Shown: piece by piece, positions 63,354-64,000 of the stretch
Layout of the letters: every line of letters begins with the position of its first letter
Numbering within the stretch: the stretch's first letter is position 1
DNA from: Coleophoma eucalyptorum
Taxonomy: Eukaryota > Ascomycota > Leotiomycetes > Helotiales > Dermateaceae
Length of the DNA: 64,000 nt
Assembly (NCBI GenBank): GCA_026120035.1
Contig: JALRME010000013.1
Location: forward strand, 124,001-188,000
Reading direction: 5' to 3'
Notes under the pieces: generated by a model
Told to the model about the DNA's origin: nothing
What the model saw: only the letters and a program-made list of their open reading frames with translations
The model's database searches: none
Position numbers and translations under genes: made by a program

Positions 63354-63925
63354 CTACTTCTTCTTTGGACCAAATCTTGGCGCTCCGATGTCACTTCCTC
63401 TCAGCTTGACACCTAGGACTCTTTCCATATTAGCCAAGACCTTCTGGTCTGGAGCTGCAGTGCCTCGCTCAAAATCTGCTACGATGCTCTGTGTGGTGTT
63501 GCACTTGGTCGCCAGATCCTTCTGTGTCATCTTGGGCTCCATCTTTTGCCTTTGCTCACTGATGACTGATCCAACCTCCTTGCCGATTGTGTTTGGCTTA
63601 ACGATATCATCGCTACGATCGACCTTGGTAAGATGTTGTCCCTCGACACCGGGCTTGGAGGACTATTTTGAAGCGTTAGCCGCCGTGGAGGAGGGGTAGT
63701 GGGGGGTTATCAAGATAGTCTAAAGGGGCAACGAGAACAGCAAGATCGTGGAAATATACTTACAGAGTTGCCAGCGCCATACTTCTTCTCAGTGCCAATG
63801 ACAGCTCCACTTCGTTGAGCTGCATTCAGCGCACTTTTGCCTCGTACAACAGTCTCGCGTGCAGCCCCTCCGCCGCCGCGGGTCTTGCTTCCAATCTTGG
63901 TAACGGACTCCCAGTCTTCAGACAT
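63354..63925 (-). CDS. MBF1: Multiprotein bridging factor 1
   Basis: Two exons, 63764-63925 and 63354-63662, giving 156 aa; the 101-nt intron joins YGAGNS to SSKPGVEG. The N-terminal MBF1 domain starts [18 protein letters not shown] and has the [19 protein letters not shown] box. The C-terminal HTH (Cro/C1-type) has [20 protein letters not shown] and [20 protein letters not shown], ending [17 protein letters not shown]. Mbf1 is a transcriptional coactivator bridging activators (such as Gcn4) and TBP, and also acts at collided ribosomes against frameshifting. Length matches yeast (151 aa). Confidence 0.97.
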
Positions 63926-64000
63926 TGTATATGCGGTTGTGGGTGAGCTGTATATGGGTGTTTATGGGTGAGGTGGACTGGATGTGGTGGATATGTGATG

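Overview
The window is nuclear DNA of a filamentous ascomycete. The genes carry short spliceosomal introns (about 48-150 nt, GT...AG) and include fungal families such as VTC1, a CFEM-like GPI protein, 2EXR proteins, an Slt2/Mpk1-type MAP kinase and an Rsp5/HulA-type HECT ligase. The overall gene flavour suggests Leotiomycetes (Helotiales), but that is an inference from protein style. I found no rRNA, convincing tRNA, CRISPR array or intact transposon.

Layout, left to right: F-box protein (-); dynein light chain Tctex1 (-, four exons including a 15-nt first exon); VTC1 (+) convergent with an Alba-domain protein (-); a long ATG-free leader followed by an AHC1-like zinc-finger gene (+), convergent with a voltage-gated proton channel (-); a Pab2/PABPN1-like RNA-binding protein (+); an Rsp5/NEDD4-type E3 ligase (+); a CFEM-like GPI protein (+). 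A more accessory, AT-rich stretch (about 18.6-23 kb) holds two 2EXR genes. Then come an iron-type alcohol dehydrogenase (-) divergent from cytosolic tryptophanyl-tRNA synthetase (+), a gene-poor stretch, a secreted DUF3455-type protein (-) and another gene-poor stretch.

The second half holds mitoribosomal Rsm24/mS35 (-) divergent from ALG13 (+), an unrecognised protein (+), a secreted bicupin oxalate decarboxylase (+) convergent with a tail-anchored ALDH (-), the cell-wall-integrity MAP kinase (-), TOM70 (-) divergent from an aminodeoxychorismate-lyase-like PLP enzyme (+), an aspartic protease (+), an unrecognised 163-aa protein (+), hydroxyisourate hydrolase (-) divergent from GET3 (+), an F-box-like protein (+), and Cdt1 (+) convergent with MBF1 (-).

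These are mostly unlinked single-copy housekeeping genes, and I see no biosynthetic cluster. Functional themes recur by chance: mitochondrial and ER targeting (TOM70, GET3, Rsm24), ubiquitin ligase components (F-box, Rsp5) and replication control (Cdt1). No new multi-gene system could be supported. The most unusual signals are: a 1,033-nt leader without a single ATG before the AHC1-like gene; an in-frame, spliceable acidic N-terminal extension of tryptophanyl-tRNA synthetase; a tight cluster of MCB (MBF) sites upstream of Cdt1; a fungal proton channel with a modified S4; and several perfect inverted repeats in promoters. Exon borders were placed by eye from splice consensus, reading phase and family conservation.
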